Notes: generated from the letters alone by a model not told the origin. A stretch of DNA of 64,000 nucleotides from Sporomusa sphaeroides DSM 2875 (GCF_001941975.2 NZ_CP146991.1:1722524-1786523); one strand, 5' to 3'. Shown: positions 1 through 8,561, counted from the stretch's first letter. Made by a program: numbers and translations.

Positions 1-1
1 T

Positions 2-745
2 AATCCGGCCTTTATCGAAGCTATGCAACGGCGTGGCATAGATGTCAGCAAGGCCAGCCGTGAAGAGATGCGTTCTTATGTATGTGGTCAATGCCATTCT
101 GAGTACTATTTTGAGCCAGGTACCTTCAAAGTAATATTTCCCTGGGATAAAGGCCTGACTCCTCAGGAAATGTATGAGTATTATTCCGGCAAACCGAACG
201 GATTTGAATATGATTTTCTGCAAACCGATTCAAAAGTGCCTGTTTTAAAGGCGCAACATCCCGATTATGAAGAATGGCAAAATGGGGTTCATGGCAAATT
301 TGGTGTGTCCTGTGCTGATTGCCATATGCCCTATATGCGAAAAAACGGACAGAAGTATAGTTCGCACTGGATGACAAGCCCGTTAAAGACGCTCAATGAA
401 TCTTGTTCCCCCTGCCATACCCAGGGACAGGAACTTTTATTCAACCAGGTTAAGGCCTATCAGGATAATACCTGGCAGCTTCAGCATATGGCGGGAGAAA
501 ATGTTGCCAGAGCCCATGAAGCCATTCAAAAAGCCAGTCAAATCCCGAATGTCAATCAGACTGAACTGGCCAATGCCCGTGAATTGCTGCGCCGGGCTCA
601 ATGGTATTGGGATTACATGGCAGCCTCCAACAGTATGGGGTTCCATAATCCGGTTCAAGGACTTAACACGCTGGGGCAGTCCATTGATTTATCTCATCAG
701 GCTGTTAATGCTGCCAATAAAGCAGCAGGAACCAACTCTCTATGA
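2..745 (+). CDS. nrfA: Cytochrome c nitrite reductase NrfA, C-terminal part (5' end outside window)
   Basis: Ammonia-forming nitrite reductase, a periplasmic pentaheme enzyme reducing nitrite to ammonium with six electrons. The frame is open from the first bases, so the N-terminus, including the CxxCK catalytic heme, lies outside. Three CxxCH heme motifs are visible: CGQCH (nt 83), CADCH (nt 311) and CSPCH (nt 404). CGQCHSEYYF carries the active-site tyrosine, and KAQHPDYE carries the lysine/glutamine/histidine that the family uses for calcium binding and catalysis. The partner NrfH would be expected upstream. Family call is firm; physiological role is inferred. Confidence 0.93.
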   Translation, partial: NPAFIEAMQRRGIDVSKASREEMRSYVCGQCHSEYYFEPGTFKVIFPWDKGLTPQEMYEYYSGKPNGFEYDFLQTDSKVPVLKAQHPDYEEWQNGVHGKFGVSCADCHMPYMRKNGQKYSSHWMTSPLKTLNESCSPCHTQGQELLFNQVKAYQDNTWQLQHMAGENVARAHEAIQKASQIPNVNQTELANARELLRRAQWYWDYMAASNSMGFHNPVQGLNTLGQSIDLSHQAVNAANKAAGTNSL

Positions 746-776
746 GTAATTAACAAGTGAAAGCAGTTTGTAGTGC

Positions 777-811
777 AGGCGGGTGGTGTATTGCCTATAC
801 ATCACCCGCTT
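777..811 (+). terminator. Hairpin after nrfA
   Basis: GC-rich inverted repeat with arms at about 779-790 and 798-809, 32 bp after the nrfA stop. There is no clean T-run, so it may be a weak terminator or an mRNA-stabilising hairpin. A TTGACA at 867-872 further downstream may belong to the hydrogenase promoter, but no convincing -10 follows it. Confidence 0.5.
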
Positions 812-955
812 GTAAATTGCCTGTATAGCTGCGGCATAATAAGTTCTAATTGTAATTTATTATTTTTTGACAAGTGCGACAGGAAACTGGAAAAATAAGC
901 AGAATATCAGAAGAAGGATTAATTTGTAAACAGTATTATTTTAAGGGGGGCGACT

Positions 956-2086
956 ATGGAAAAGCGGGATACCCTTTGGGGATTATTTCAAAAGAAAAAT
1001 ATCAGCAGGCGTGATTTCGTTAAAACATGCGTGGCTCTGACCAGTATTATGGGGCTGTCTACCGAACTAATACCCCGTGTCATTGAAGCGGCAGAGAAAA
1101 AACCGTTGCTGCCGGTCATTTGGCTGCATGGTCATGAGTGTACAGGTTGCGACGAGAGCTTTATTCGTTCCCAGTCACCGTTGGCTTCCGATCTGGTACT
1201 TAATATGATTGCTCTTGAATACATGGATGTATTGGCTGCCACTGCCGGCGAGCCACTGGAACATCACCTGGAAGAAACAATAAAAAAATATGCGGGTCAG
1301 TATGTTCTGGTTTTTGAAGGTGCTGTGCCTACTGCGGAAGCTGGCATATACTGTATGGTTGGCGGAAAACCCATGCTTGAGACATTGAAGCATGTCGCTA
1401 AAAATGCGGCAGCGATTATTGAAAATGGTTCCTGTGCCGCCTGGGGCGGAATTCAAGCCGCCAGACCCAATCCCACCAAGTCGGTGGCAGTAAGTGAAAT
1501 TGTTAGTGGCAAGCCGATTATCAAGGTGCCTGGCTGTCCGCCGATTCCGGAAGTGCTGACAGGTACCATTATGCATTATGTTCTTTTCGGCCAGTTACCA
1601 CCTGTTGATAATCAGGGACGGCCTAAACAATTTTTTGGCAATCGCATCCATGATACTTGTTATCGGCGTCCATTTTTTGATTCCGGTATGTTTGTGGAAA
1701 AATTTGACGATATTGCCAGCAAGGCCGGCTGGTGTCTGTACAAGGTGGGCTGCCGGGGGCCGGAAGCTTATAATTCCTGCGGCAATATACGCTGGTGGAA
1801 TGGTCTGAGTTATCCCATCCAGGCAGGTGCGCCCTGTGTTGCCTGTGCCGCCAATAACTTCTGGGATAATGATCCTTTCTATGAACGGCTGCCTAACATC
1901 CCTGTGCCTAATACTATTGTCAATGCAGACAAAGTTGGCGCTATCTTGGCCGGCGTGACTGCCGCCGGTGTAGCGACTCATGGTATTGCATCTTATGTTC
2001 AGCACAAAATGCATGAGTCTAAAGCAGAAAAAGCGCAGGACGGCACGGATGAAACCAAGCCGGAACGCGGCCAGGACAATGAATAG
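956..2086 (+). CDS. hyaA: [NiFe] hydrogenase small subunit, Tat-exported
   Basis: Electron-transfer subunit of a group 1 membrane-bound uptake hydrogenase. The N-terminus carries a twin-arginine signal (SRRDFVK, residues 17-23) and a hydrophobic stretch, so the folded dimer is exported. Cluster ligands are visible: ECTGC (61-65), GSCAAWGG and PGCPP for the proximal cluster; HDTC, GWCLYKVGC, NSCGN and APCVAC for the other two. A C-terminal hydrophobic helix follows NTIVNADK and anchors the protein. A strong AAGGGGGG ribosome site precedes the ATG. First gene of hyaABCD. The closest named subfamily (hya or hyb) cannot be settled by reading. Confidence 0.93.
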   Translation: MEKRDTLWGLFQKKNISRRDFVKTCVALTSIMGLSTELIPRVIEAAEKKPLLPVIWLHGHECTGCDESFIRSQSPLASDLVLNMIALEYMDVLAATAGEPLEHHLEETIKKYAGQYVLVFEGAVPTAEAGIYCMVGGKPMLETLKHVAKNAAAIIENGSCAAWGGIQAARPNPTKSVAVSEIVSGKPIIKVPGCPPIPEVLTGTIMHYVLFGQLPPVDNQGRPKQFFGNRIHDTCYRRPFFDSGMFVEKFDDIASKAGWCLYKVGCRGPEAYNSCGNIRWWNGLSYPIQAGAPCVACAANNFWDNDPFYERLPNIPVPNTIVNADKVGAILAGVTAAGVATHGIASYVQHKMHESKAEKAQDGTDETKPERGQDNE

Positions 2087-2107
2087 GGATGAGGAGGAGC
2101 GGTTTAG

Positions 2108-4000
2108 ATGAAACGCATAGTTGTTGATCCGATAAACCGGATTGAAGGCCACCTGCGGGTTGAAATAGAAGTAGATGAAGCTACCGGCAAAGTGGAAGAT
2201 GCTCTTTCAAGCGGCACTGCCTGGAGGGGGATTGAATTAATAGTAAACGGGAGGGATCCACGGGATGCCTGGATGTTTGTCCAGAGAATCTGCGGTGTTT
2301 GTACTACCGTACATGCTTTAGGCAGCTTGCGGGCGGTTGAAGATGCGTTAGGTATCGAAATTCCCAAAAACGCCAACTTTATTCGCAATATAATAGCCGG
2401 TACGCAAATGGTGCATGATCATCTTGTCCATTTTTATCATTTGCATGCCCTGGACTGGGTCAGCCCGGTAGCGGCGCTCAGAGCCGACCCGGCAGCTACG
2501 GCGGCGCTGCAGAACACGGTACTGGAAAAATACAGCCTTACGTTTGAGGGCCCTGTCAGTTTTGACACCAACGCCTATCCTAAAGAGTTTCCGAAGGCAA
2601 CAACCGCGTACTTCAGGGAAATTCAAAATAAAATAAAAGGCATTGTCGAGAGCGGCCAACTGGGTCTTTTTTCGGCCCATTACTGGGATCATCCCGACTA
2701 TAACGTGCTGCCGCCGGAAGCTCATCTGATGGCTGTATCCCATTATCTGAACATGCTTGACCGTCAGCGGGAAATTGTTATTCCCCATGTTATCTTCGGC
2801 GGCAAAAACCCTCATCCGCATTATATTGTCGGCGGGATGCCCTGTTCCATTTCCATGAATGATATGAATGCACCTATTAACACCGAACGGTTAGCCGTAG
2901 TGGATACTGCGATAAATCTAACAATAGATTTGGTAAATAATTTTTACATACCGGATGCGCTGGTCATTGGCGATTTGTTTGTCAAAGCAGGTTTTGCCGA
3001 CGGCGGCGGTTTAGCCGGGCAACGGGTGCTGGCCTTTGGCGATTTCCCCGAAGACCGCTATAGCGGAACTTCCAATGGGGATTATTTTAAAAATCTGCTA
3101 ATCCGTGCCAACGGGGTTGTAGAAAACTTTGGTCAGGGTATTGGCCAGGCTGTTTTCCATCCGCTGGAAGGTAAAGACCTGACTGATCCGAATGTATTGA
3201 CCGAAGGTGTTGAACATTCTTGGTACCGTTATCCTGAAGCCGGCAAGGACCTTCATCCCTGGAACGGTGTTACCACTCCGCAATATACCGAACCGAAAGA
3301 AGGGACCAAGACCAACTGGAAGTATCTTAACGAGGATGGCAAATATTCCTGGATTAAGACACCCAAATGGAATGGTAAAATGGCTGAAGTTGGCCCGCTG
3401 GCTAAATATATTATTGTGTATACCAAGGTTAAACAAGGCATTATCGGTGAGCCAACCTGGGCGGAAAAATTCATGGTTGACCAGATTGAGGCAGTGTCCA
3501 AAGCATTAAATCTGCCGCCGGAAAAATGGATGCCGACTACAGTAGGGCGTACGGCAGCCCGCGCTTTGGATGCACAGCTGCATGCGTATATTGCCAAGTA
3601 TTTCTTTGATAAACTGATAAACAGTATTAAAGCCGGCGACACAACAGTAGCTAACACGGCTACCTGGGATCCGGCAACCTGGCCGAAGGAAGCCAAAGGA
3701 GTGGGTCTGCACGAAGCGCCGCGAGGCGGCCTGAGTCATTGGGTAACCATTAAAAACGGCAAAATTGAAAACTATCAGGCGATTGTTCCTTCCACCTGGA
3801 ACGCTTGTCCCCGGGACGGAAAAGCCGGCTATGGCGCTTATGAAGCCAGTATGATTGATACCAAAGTAAAGATTGCCGAAAAGCCGCTTGAAATACTGCG
3901 GGTGCTTCACTCTTTTGACCCTTGTCTGGCTTGTGCCACTCATCTCTATGACAAAGAAGGCAAGGAACTTGCAGTAGTTCGCACCGACCCGTATTTATAA
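2108..4000 (+). CDS. hyaB: [NiFe] hydrogenase large subunit
   Basis: Catalytic subunit that oxidises H2 at the Ni-Fe(CN)2CO site. The N-terminal nickel ligands are in RICGVC (residues 60-65) and the C-terminal ligands in DPCLACATH (604-612). Cleavage by the maturation protease is expected after His612, removing an 18-residue tail (LYDKEGKELAVVRTDPYL), which is about the usual length. All four nickel ligands are Cys, so this is not a [NiFeSe] enzyme. Length 630 is normal or slightly long. It follows hyaA by 21 bp with its own GAGGAGCG ribosome site, and hyaC and the protease gene follow. Confidence 0.95.
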   Translation: MKRIVVDPINRIEGHLRVEIEVDEATGKVEDALSSGTAWRGIELIVNGRDPRDAWMFVQRICGVCTTVHALGSLRAVEDALGIEIPKNANFIRNIIAGTQMVHDHLVHFYHLHALDWVSPVAALRADPAATAALQNTVLEKYSLTFEGPVSFDTNAYPKEFPKATTAYFREIQNKIKGIVESGQLGLFSAHYWDHPDYNVLPPEAHLMAVSHYLNMLDRQREIVIPHVIFGGKNPHPHYIVGGMPCSISMNDMNAPINTERLAVVDTAINLTIDLVNNFYIPDALVIGDLFVKAGFADGGGLAGQRVLAFGDFPEDRYSGTSNGDYFKNLLIRANGVVENFGQGIGQAVFHPLEGKDLTDPNVLTEGVEHSWYRYPEAGKDLHPWNGVTTPQYTEPKEGTKTNWKYLNEDGKYSWIKTPKWNGKMAEVGPLAKYIIVYTKVKQGIIGEPTWAEKFMVDQIEAVSKALNLPPEKWMPTTVGRTAARALDAQLHAYIAKYFFDKLINSIKAGDTTVANTATWDPATWPKEAKGVGLHEAPRGGLSHWVTIKNGKIENYQAIVPSTWNACPRDGKAGYGAYEASMIDTKVKIAEKPLEILRVLHSFDPCLACATHLYDKEGKELAVVRTDPYL

Positions 4001-4019
4001 AAAAGGAGGAATACCGGTC

Positions 4020-4745
4020 ATGCGTCAAGGAGCAATGAAACCTTATTACCTGTTTAGCCCGTGGACGCGGATTTTCCATTGGGTTATGGTAATATGTACA
4101 TTTATTCTGTTTCTTACCGGCCTGTACATTGGCAATCCTTTTTTCCTGGGGACACAGGGAATAGAGCCAACGTTTGCCGTTAATCATGTTTTATCGATGG
4201 AAATGATAAGGTATATTCATTTTATCGCAGGCTATGTGCTTATCATCTCCTTTATTCCCCGCATTTACGGCTTTATCATTAATCCCGGCGACAGGCTTTT
4301 GCCTAAGCCGTGGACTAAGCTGTACTGGACTGGAATTATGGATACGCAGATGCATTATATGTTCATGCGCGGCAAGCATCGTCCCTATCTCCGGAATTCA
4401 TTGGCCAGATCAGGCTATCTGGCGGTATATCTTATGTTTCTGATTGAAGCCATAACCGGTTTGGCGATGTACTACATGATTGAGCCTAACCGGTTCCTGG
4501 CAAAAGTATTTGGCCCGTTTAACAACTGGCTGGTTAACGAATACACTGTTCATATCATTCACCATTTTGTTGCATGGTGTATCATCTTGTTTGTCATTGT
4601 GCACGTATATATGGCAATCAGGGCTGACTTTACCGAAAAAGGCGGCGAGATATCGGCTATGTTCTCCGGTGTCAAGTATATGGAAGAAGAACCTGATGAT
4701 TTGGATGATATTAGCAAAGATAACCTGAAAACTAAGATAAAGTAA
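4020..4745 (+). CDS. hyaC: Hydrogenase b-type cytochrome subunit
   Basis: Membrane diheme cytochrome b that accepts electrons from the hydrogenase small subunit and passes them to quinone. The 241-residue protein has four hydrophobic segments, with histidines in SPWTRIFHW, MIRYIHFIAGY and VHIIHHFVAW fitting heme ligation. An AAAAGGAGGA ribosome site at 4000-4009 sets the ATG at 4020. It ends in an acidic cytoplasmic tail. Context in the hya operon supports uptake hydrogenase function coupled to menaquinone (inference). Confidence 0.92.
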   Translation: MRQGAMKPYYLFSPWTRIFHWVMVICTFILFLTGLYIGNPFFLGTQGIEPTFAVNHVLSMEMIRYIHFIAGYVLIISFIPRIYGFIINPGDRLLPKPWTKLYWTGIMDTQMHYMFMRGKHRPYLRNSLARSGYLAVYLMFLIEAITGLAMYYMIEPNRFLAKVFGPFNNWLVNEYTVHIIHHFVAWCIILFVIVHVYMAIRADFTEKGGEISAMFSGVKYMEEEPDDLDDISKDNLKTKIK

Positions 4746-4753
4746 TGAGATCG

Positions 4754-4797
4754 AGATTGCCACGCCGGATGTACAGCAGAATTTAGCGTGGCAATCT
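4754..4797. repeat. GATTGCC-type palindromic repeat, copy 1
   Basis: Perfect 12-bp inverted repeat, AGATTGCCACGC at 4754-4765 and its complement at 4786-4797, in the gap between hyaC and the protease gene. Related palindromes with the same GATTGCC ends occur at 9553-9595, 6281-6371 and 20391-20455. It could slow transcription or stabilise the hyaABC message. Confidence 0.7.
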
Positions 4798-4831
4798 TCT
4801 GTCTATTGAGCGAATGATAGGAGCTTGCATC

Positions 4832-5314
4832 ATGGAAAAAATCGTTGTTTTGGGTATCGGCAATATTTTAATGCAGGACGAAGGTTTTGGCGTCCGGGTG
4901 GTTGAGGAACTTACCCGGCGTTATACCTTTCCGGATACTGTTGAAGTTCTTGACGGCGGTACGCTTGGCATGGAATTGCTGCGCTTTATCAAAGGCGCTG
5001 ACCGGCTGCTGATTATTGATGCCATTAATGGCGGCAGTGAACCAGGGGCTTTTTTTCAGTTTGCCAATGAGGAAGTCAAGGCTTATTTTAAACATAAAGT
5101 ATCTATGCACGAACTGGGGATTCAGGACGTGCTGGCGGCGCTGGAAGTATTGGAAGAGCCGGTGAAAGACGTGGTTGTATTAGGAGTTCAGCCGGCCGTT
5201 ATTGATGTTGGTTTAGAATTAAGTGAAACAGTACAAGCTAGTGTTGACAATGCTATCTGCAGGACATTGCGAGTATTAGATTCTTGGGGTATAAACTGCC
5301 TGCCGCTTACATAG
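4832..5314 (+). CDS. hyaD: Hydrogenase maturation protease (HyaD/HybD family)
   Basis: Nickel-dependent endopeptidase that trims the large-subunit C-terminus after metal insertion. About 160 residues, typical for M52 peptidases. The glycine-rich start VLGIGNILMQDEGFGV contains the conserved Glu, IIDAINGG the conserved Asp and SMHELG the conserved His, which are the three nickel-sensing ligands of HybD. The ATG at 4832 is preferred over one at 4814 because the ATAGGAGC ribosome site lies at 4817-4824, overlapping the earlier ATG. Last gene of the hya operon. Other hyp maturation genes are not in the window. Confidence 0.92.
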   Translation: MEKIVVLGIGNILMQDEGFGVRVVEELTRRYTFPDTVEVLDGGTLGMELLRFIKGADRLLIIDAINGGSEPGAFFQFANEEVKAYFKHKVSMHELGIQDVLAALEVLEEPVKDVVVLGVQPAVIDVGLELSETVQASVDNAICRTLRVLDSWGINCLPLT

Positions 5315-5396
5315 GTATTATAACTGAAGACTTGCTTCCGGTAAGGTTCCCCCAACTGGAGTATAGTCGGAATTATCCAGCGATTTAGCTGCTCTT

Positions 5397-5420
5397 ACTC
5401 CCGCCTAAAGAGGCGGGAGT
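5397..5420 (+). terminator. Hairpin after the hya operon
   Basis: Perfect 10-bp stem ACTCCCGCCT / AGGCGGGAGT with a 4-nt loop (AAAG). No T-run follows, so termination is plausible but not certain. Confidence 0.55.
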
Positions 5421-5462
5421 CTTAGAGTGATTAAGTCAGCGGATACATGCGGGAGGTGGACT

Positions 5463-5777
5463 GTGAAGTACAATGTTCTCTATGTTATCCTTAGCCTCAA
5501 AGGAGTGCCTGAAGTATTTCCTGCTGAAGATTACAGGTTTAACGAGCAGAATGGTGTACATGAGCTGTTGATTACTGTTTTTGGGCAAAAATTATGGGTA
5601 GATACCCGGTCGGTTATGTTAAAGAAAATAGCGGGTGCCAGCTTTTGTTGGCGAGAGTATGAACAAGGAAAATATGTTGAGCTGAATCAGTCCAATGCCG
5701 TTTGCCCCGAATGCGGCTGGTGGCGGTGCCATGTATGCGACTCCTGCCGGTGCAATAAACCTAAGAAAGAAGACTAA
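5463..5777 (+). CDS. Small protein with C-terminal cysteine cluster, unknown function
   Basis: 104 residues from a GTG at 5463, chosen because GGGAGGTGG lies at 5451-5459; an upstream in-frame start at 5427 has no such site. The body looks like a small globular domain without membrane segments. The C-terminus has six cysteines in CPECGWWRCHVCDSCRC, suggesting a zinc ribbon or metal site. I do not recognise the family. It stands alone between the hydrogenase operon and aroH, with no sign of a shared operon. Confidence 0.7.
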   Translation: MKYNVLYVILSLKGVPEVFPAEDYRFNEQNGVHELLITVFGQKLWVDTRSVMLKKIAGASFCWREYEQGKYVELNQSNAVCPECGWWRCHVCDSCRCNKPKKED

Positions 5778-5907
5778 CTTTAACAGCATGGCGGCGAGGC
5801 TTTAGTGTTATTGGATATATATATTTACAATGTTGGCAGGAAAAAGGATTAATTTCGCGTATATTGTATACTAAGCCTATGCTAATTTTTCTCTAGGAGT
5901 GGTTATT

Positions 5908-6267
5908 ATGCTGCGTGGCGTTCGAGGCGCGACAACTGTTACCGCAAACCAATGTGAAGAAATCTTTGAGCGCGTGGCTGAACTTCTAGCGGCAATTGTA
6001 CGGGAAAATGCGATGAATACCGAAGATATTGGCGCTGTGATATTCAGCTCAACCCCTGATTTAAACGCGGCTTTTCCGGCTGCAGGTGCAAGAAAACTCG
6101 GCTGGACACAAGTGCCATTGTTTGGCACCCAGGAAATAGAGTGTCCTGAAGCGCTGCCGCTGTGTATCAGGGTATTGATTCTTTGGAATACCGATACTTG
6201 TCAGCAGGATATCAAGCATATTTATTTGCATGACGCAATGGTTTTACGTCAGGATATCACAGCGTAA
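5908..6267 (+). CDS. aroH: Chorismate mutase, AroH type
   Basis: Converts chorismate to prephenate for phenylalanine and tyrosine. The protein begins with the family hallmark LRGVRGATTV and has ECPEALPLCIRVL and IYLHDA, which hold the active-site arginine and tyrosine known from the Bacillus subtilis enzyme. Length of 119 residues fits the monofunctional trimeric type. The ATG at 5908 follows AGGAG at 5895-5899; a GTG at 5899 overlaps that site and is unlikely. A TATACT at 5867-5872 may be the -10 box. Confidence 0.92.
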   Translation: MLRGVRGATTVTANQCEEIFERVAELLAAIVRENAMNTEDIGAVIFSSTPDLNAAFPAAGARKLGWTQVPLFGTQEIECPEALPLCIRVLILWNTDTCQQDIKHIYLHDAMVLRQDITA

Positions 6268-6280
6268 GAAGGTTCTAAGT

Positions 6281-6371
6281 GAAAAAGCGGGATTGTTTCG
6301 CCGTACCTCTCACAATGACTGTAGCGGGTCCTTACCGTCATTGCAGGTATGGGAAGTAATCTCGCTTTTTC
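6281..6371. repeat. Palindromic repeat, GATTGCC-related, copy 2
   Basis: Outer arms GAAAAAGCGGGATT (6281-6294) and AATCTCGCTTTTTC (6358-6371), with an inner pair CAATGAC / GTCATTG. The inner pair is the same as in the repeat at 20391-20455. It fills most of the aroH to glycosyltransferase gap. Confidence 0.6.
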
Positions 6372-6436
6372 AGTTCCAAGACTTGCATTCACTGGCCGGC
6401 AGTGCAATAATAAAATGGTGAAAAGGAGGCTGAATT

Positions 6437-7396
6437 ATGGCTTCACCGGAAAATGTAATATCTATTGTTGTGCCGGTATTTAACGAACAGGATAATATCG
6501 ACAACTTTTATCAGGAAGTTGTTAATGCTATGGAGCCGCTGGCCTATTCTTATGAACTCATTTTTATCGATGATGGTTCAAGTGATGCTACTCCGTTTAT
6601 CTTAGAACGTTTAGTCAATGCGGACAAGCGGGTACGGGCGCTCATTATGGCTCGCAATTTTGGTCATCAGGTGGCTTTAACCTGCGGACTGGATCATGCA
6701 AAAGGGGATGCCGTTATTACCATGGATGGCGATATGCAGCATCCGCCTGAGATGCTGCCGCAGTTGCTTGCCAAATGGGAAGAAGGTTTCCAGGTAGTCC
6801 AGACAGTGAGAATTAATACTGAAGGAGTATCCTGGTTTAAAAGCTTTACCTCAGGCATGTTTTATAAACTGATGAATGCCATGTCTAATGTACAGGTTAC
6901 CGAGGGTGGCTCTGATTTTAGATTATTAGATAAACAGGTGGTAGATAGTTTTCGGCGCTTTCGGGAACGTGCCAGATTTATTCGAGGTATGATCAGCGCG
7001 ATTGGCTATCGGCAGACTAAGATTGAATTTGTTGCGCCGAAACGCTTTGCCGGGCAATCCAAATTCTCATTAAAGCGAATGCTGCATTTTGCGCTTGATG
7101 GTATAACGGCATATTCTAAAACACCGCTCCGGTTTGCCTTTTATATTGGACTGGCCCTGGGGTTTAGCAGCATTGTGCTGACAGGCCATGTTGTTTATAT
7201 TAGGCTTTTTACCGATGAAGCTGTTCCGGGCTGGGCGACAATTACGGCCAGTATTTTGCTGTTGGGCGGTTTGCAATTAGCGGGCATTGGTATTATTGGT
7301 GAATATGTCGGGAGAATATTTGAAGAAGTGAAACAGCGTCCGCTCTACTGGCTTCAGGCTGATCTGAGTCGGCAGCAAAATAAAGGTAACGAGTAG
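6437..7396 (+). CDS. Family 2 glycosyltransferase, polyprenyl-phosphate type
   Basis: Membrane-linked GT2 enzyme of the DPM1/GtrB/ArnC group, expected to load a sugar from a nucleotide donor onto undecaprenyl phosphate. The N-terminal GT-A domain shows SIVVPVFNEQDNI, FIDDGSSDAT and MDGDMQHPPE (the DxD-like metal site). RFIRGM and RFAGQSKF-type motifs follow. Two C-terminal hydrophobic helices span about residues 228-250 and 262-290. AAAAGGAGG precedes the ATG. The sugar and acceptor pathway cannot be told from the neighbours. Confidence 0.87.
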   Translation: MASPENVISIVVPVFNEQDNIDNFYQEVVNAMEPLAYSYELIFIDDGSSDATPFILERLVNADKRVRALIMARNFGHQVALTCGLDHAKGDAVITMDGDMQHPPEMLPQLLAKWEEGFQVVQTVRINTEGVSWFKSFTSGMFYKLMNAMSNVQVTEGGSDFRLLDKQVVDSFRRFRERARFIRGMISAIGYRQTKIEFVAPKRFAGQSKFSLKRMLHFALDGITAYSKTPLRFAFYIGLALGFSSIVLTGHVVYIRLFTDEAVPGWATITASILLLGGLQLAGIGIIGEYVGRIFEEVKQRPLYWLQADLSRQQNKGNE

Positions 7397-7499
7397 TAAT
7401 TATCAGGAAACTATAATCCTCCCTAAATTTGTAAAAAAACCATGAATTTTAGGCAGGATTTTCAAATTTGATACAGAATAATAACCAAGGAGCGTTTTA

Positions 7500-7617
7500 G
7501 AAAGCCGAATCCAGCTCAGGTACGGGGGAACCAGTTTTATGGGGTGAAACCTGATTAGCACTGGCTTTTCAGGTAGGGTGCCTGCAACCCTAACCCGTCA
7601 GCTAACCTCGGAGGCCA
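7500..7617 (+). promoter_or_regulatory. c-di-AMP riboswitch (ydaO-yuaA class)
   Basis: The leader shows the conserved pieces of this class in order: GAATCC, GGTACGGGGGAACC, GGGGTGAA, and CCCTAACCCGTCAGCTAACC followed by TCGGAGGC. It lies directly upstream of a cell-wall hydrolase gene, the classic target. In this class, c-di-AMP binding usually turns expression off. Confidence 0.93.
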
Positions 7618-7634
7618 AGGAGAGGGGAAACCAA

Positions 7635-8303
7635 TTGCAAAAGTATTTCGGGTTTATTGTTGCTTTTTGTCTCTTTTTTGGGACCGCTGCTTTTGCCCAT
7701 GCTTCAGGTACATATGAATCCGGTGACCGAGGCGCTGATGTAGCCGCTATTCAAACTCAGCTTACTGAGCTTGGTTTTGATGCCGGCGCAGCAGATGGTG
7801 ATTTTGGCGACTTAACGGTCAGTGCTGTCAAGGCTTTTCAAAAAGCTCGGGGTCTTGAGCCTGATGGTGTAGTTGGAGCACAAACTTATCGTGCTTTGAT
7901 GGGGCGGGATATTCCTGCCAGCCGTGATTCTTCCACAACTTCGGTACGGCGTATTATTCAGACATCGCTGCGTTATCAAGGTGTGCCTTATGTATTTGGT
8001 GGGACAAGCCCTGGCGGTTTCGACTGTTCCGGCTTTACTCGCTTCGTATTTGCCCAGAGTGGTATCTCTCTGCCGCGAATGGCTGATGAACAGTTTGCAG
8101 TTGGGCGGCCTGTGTCTTACAGTCGTCTTCAACCCGGTGATTTGGTGTTTTTCACTACCTACGCACCGGGAGCATCTCACAGCGGCATCTATATTGGTGA
8201 TGGTAATTTTATCAGCGCTACGTCCAGCCGCGGTGTGGCTATTGCCAGTATGAGCAGTAGCTATTGGGGTCCGCGCTACATTGGCGCCCGCCGGGTGATG
8301 TAA
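7635..8303 (+). CDS. NlpC/P60 endopeptidase with peptidoglycan-binding domain
   Basis: Secreted cell-wall hydrolase cutting peptide stems. A TTG start at 7635 is chosen because AAGGAGAGGGG lies at 7617-7627 and translation from there opens with a signal peptide (residues 1-24, ending AHASG). Upstream in-frame codons fall inside the riboswitch. Then follow a PG_binding_1 domain (about 25-93) and an NlpC/P60 domain with catalytic Cys in DCSGF and His in SHSGIYIG. Regulation by c-di-AMP is implied by the leader. Confidence 0.92.
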   Translation: MQKYFGFIVAFCLFFGTAAFAHASGTYESGDRGADVAAIQTQLTELGFDAGAADGDFGDLTVSAVKAFQKARGLEPDGVVGAQTYRALMGRDIPASRDSSTTSVRRIIQTSLRYQGVPYVFGGTSPGGFDCSGFTRFVFAQSGISLPRMADEQFAVGRPVSYSRLQPGDLVFFTTYAPGASHSGIYIGDGNFISATSSRGVAIASMSSSYWGPRYIGARRVM

Positions 8304-8310
8304 ACCAACA

Positions 8311-8347
8311 AGCAGGGAAGGCATTAGCTGTCTTCCCGCTTTTGTTA
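8311..8347 (+). terminator. Terminator after the NlpC/P60 gene
   Basis: Near-perfect stem AGCAGGGAAGGC / GTCTTCCCGCT followed by TTTTGTTATTT, starting 8 bp after the stop codon. Confidence 0.75.
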
Positions 8348-8419
8348 TTTCATGCCTATATATACAGTCGATCTTTTGAGGTCACCCGTGCAACCAAGTA
8401 AAATAATGCTAAAAAAAGC

Positions 8420-8458
8420 AGCGGCAGCTATATTGCCGCTATATTTTTTTGATTTTTT
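8420..8458 (+). terminator. Second terminator upstream of znuA
   Basis: Stem AGCGGCA (8420-8426) / TGCCGCT (8434-8440) with a 7-nt loop, followed by a long T-rich run. It insulates the zinc operon from upstream transcription. Confidence 0.75.
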
Positions 8459-8459
8459 G

Positions 8460-8543
8460 TTAAGAATAATCTTATTAAGGGGTGGAAAGTGTTGACAGTA
8501 GGATTCCGGCCTGTTACTATCTTAATAGGAATATTCTTATTAA
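8460..8543 (+). promoter_or_regulatory. znu promoter with two palindromic operators (candidate Zur boxes)
   Basis: TTGACA at 8492-8497, a 17-bp spacer and TACTAT at 8515-8520 form a good vegetative promoter. A 22-bp palindrome just after the -10 (8522-8543, TTAATAGGAA-TA-TTCTTATTAA) and a related sequence upstream of the -35 (8460-8478) share TCTTATTAA. Their form, position and the zur gene in this operon make them likely Zur operators (inference). Confidence 0.75.
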
Positions 8544-8561
8544 AAGGGGATAGCGATATAT

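Noticed and set aside
2108-4000. [NiFeSe] hydrogenase
   Set aside because: All nickel ligands in RICGVC and DPCLAC are TGT/TGC cysteines and no in-frame TGA occurs.
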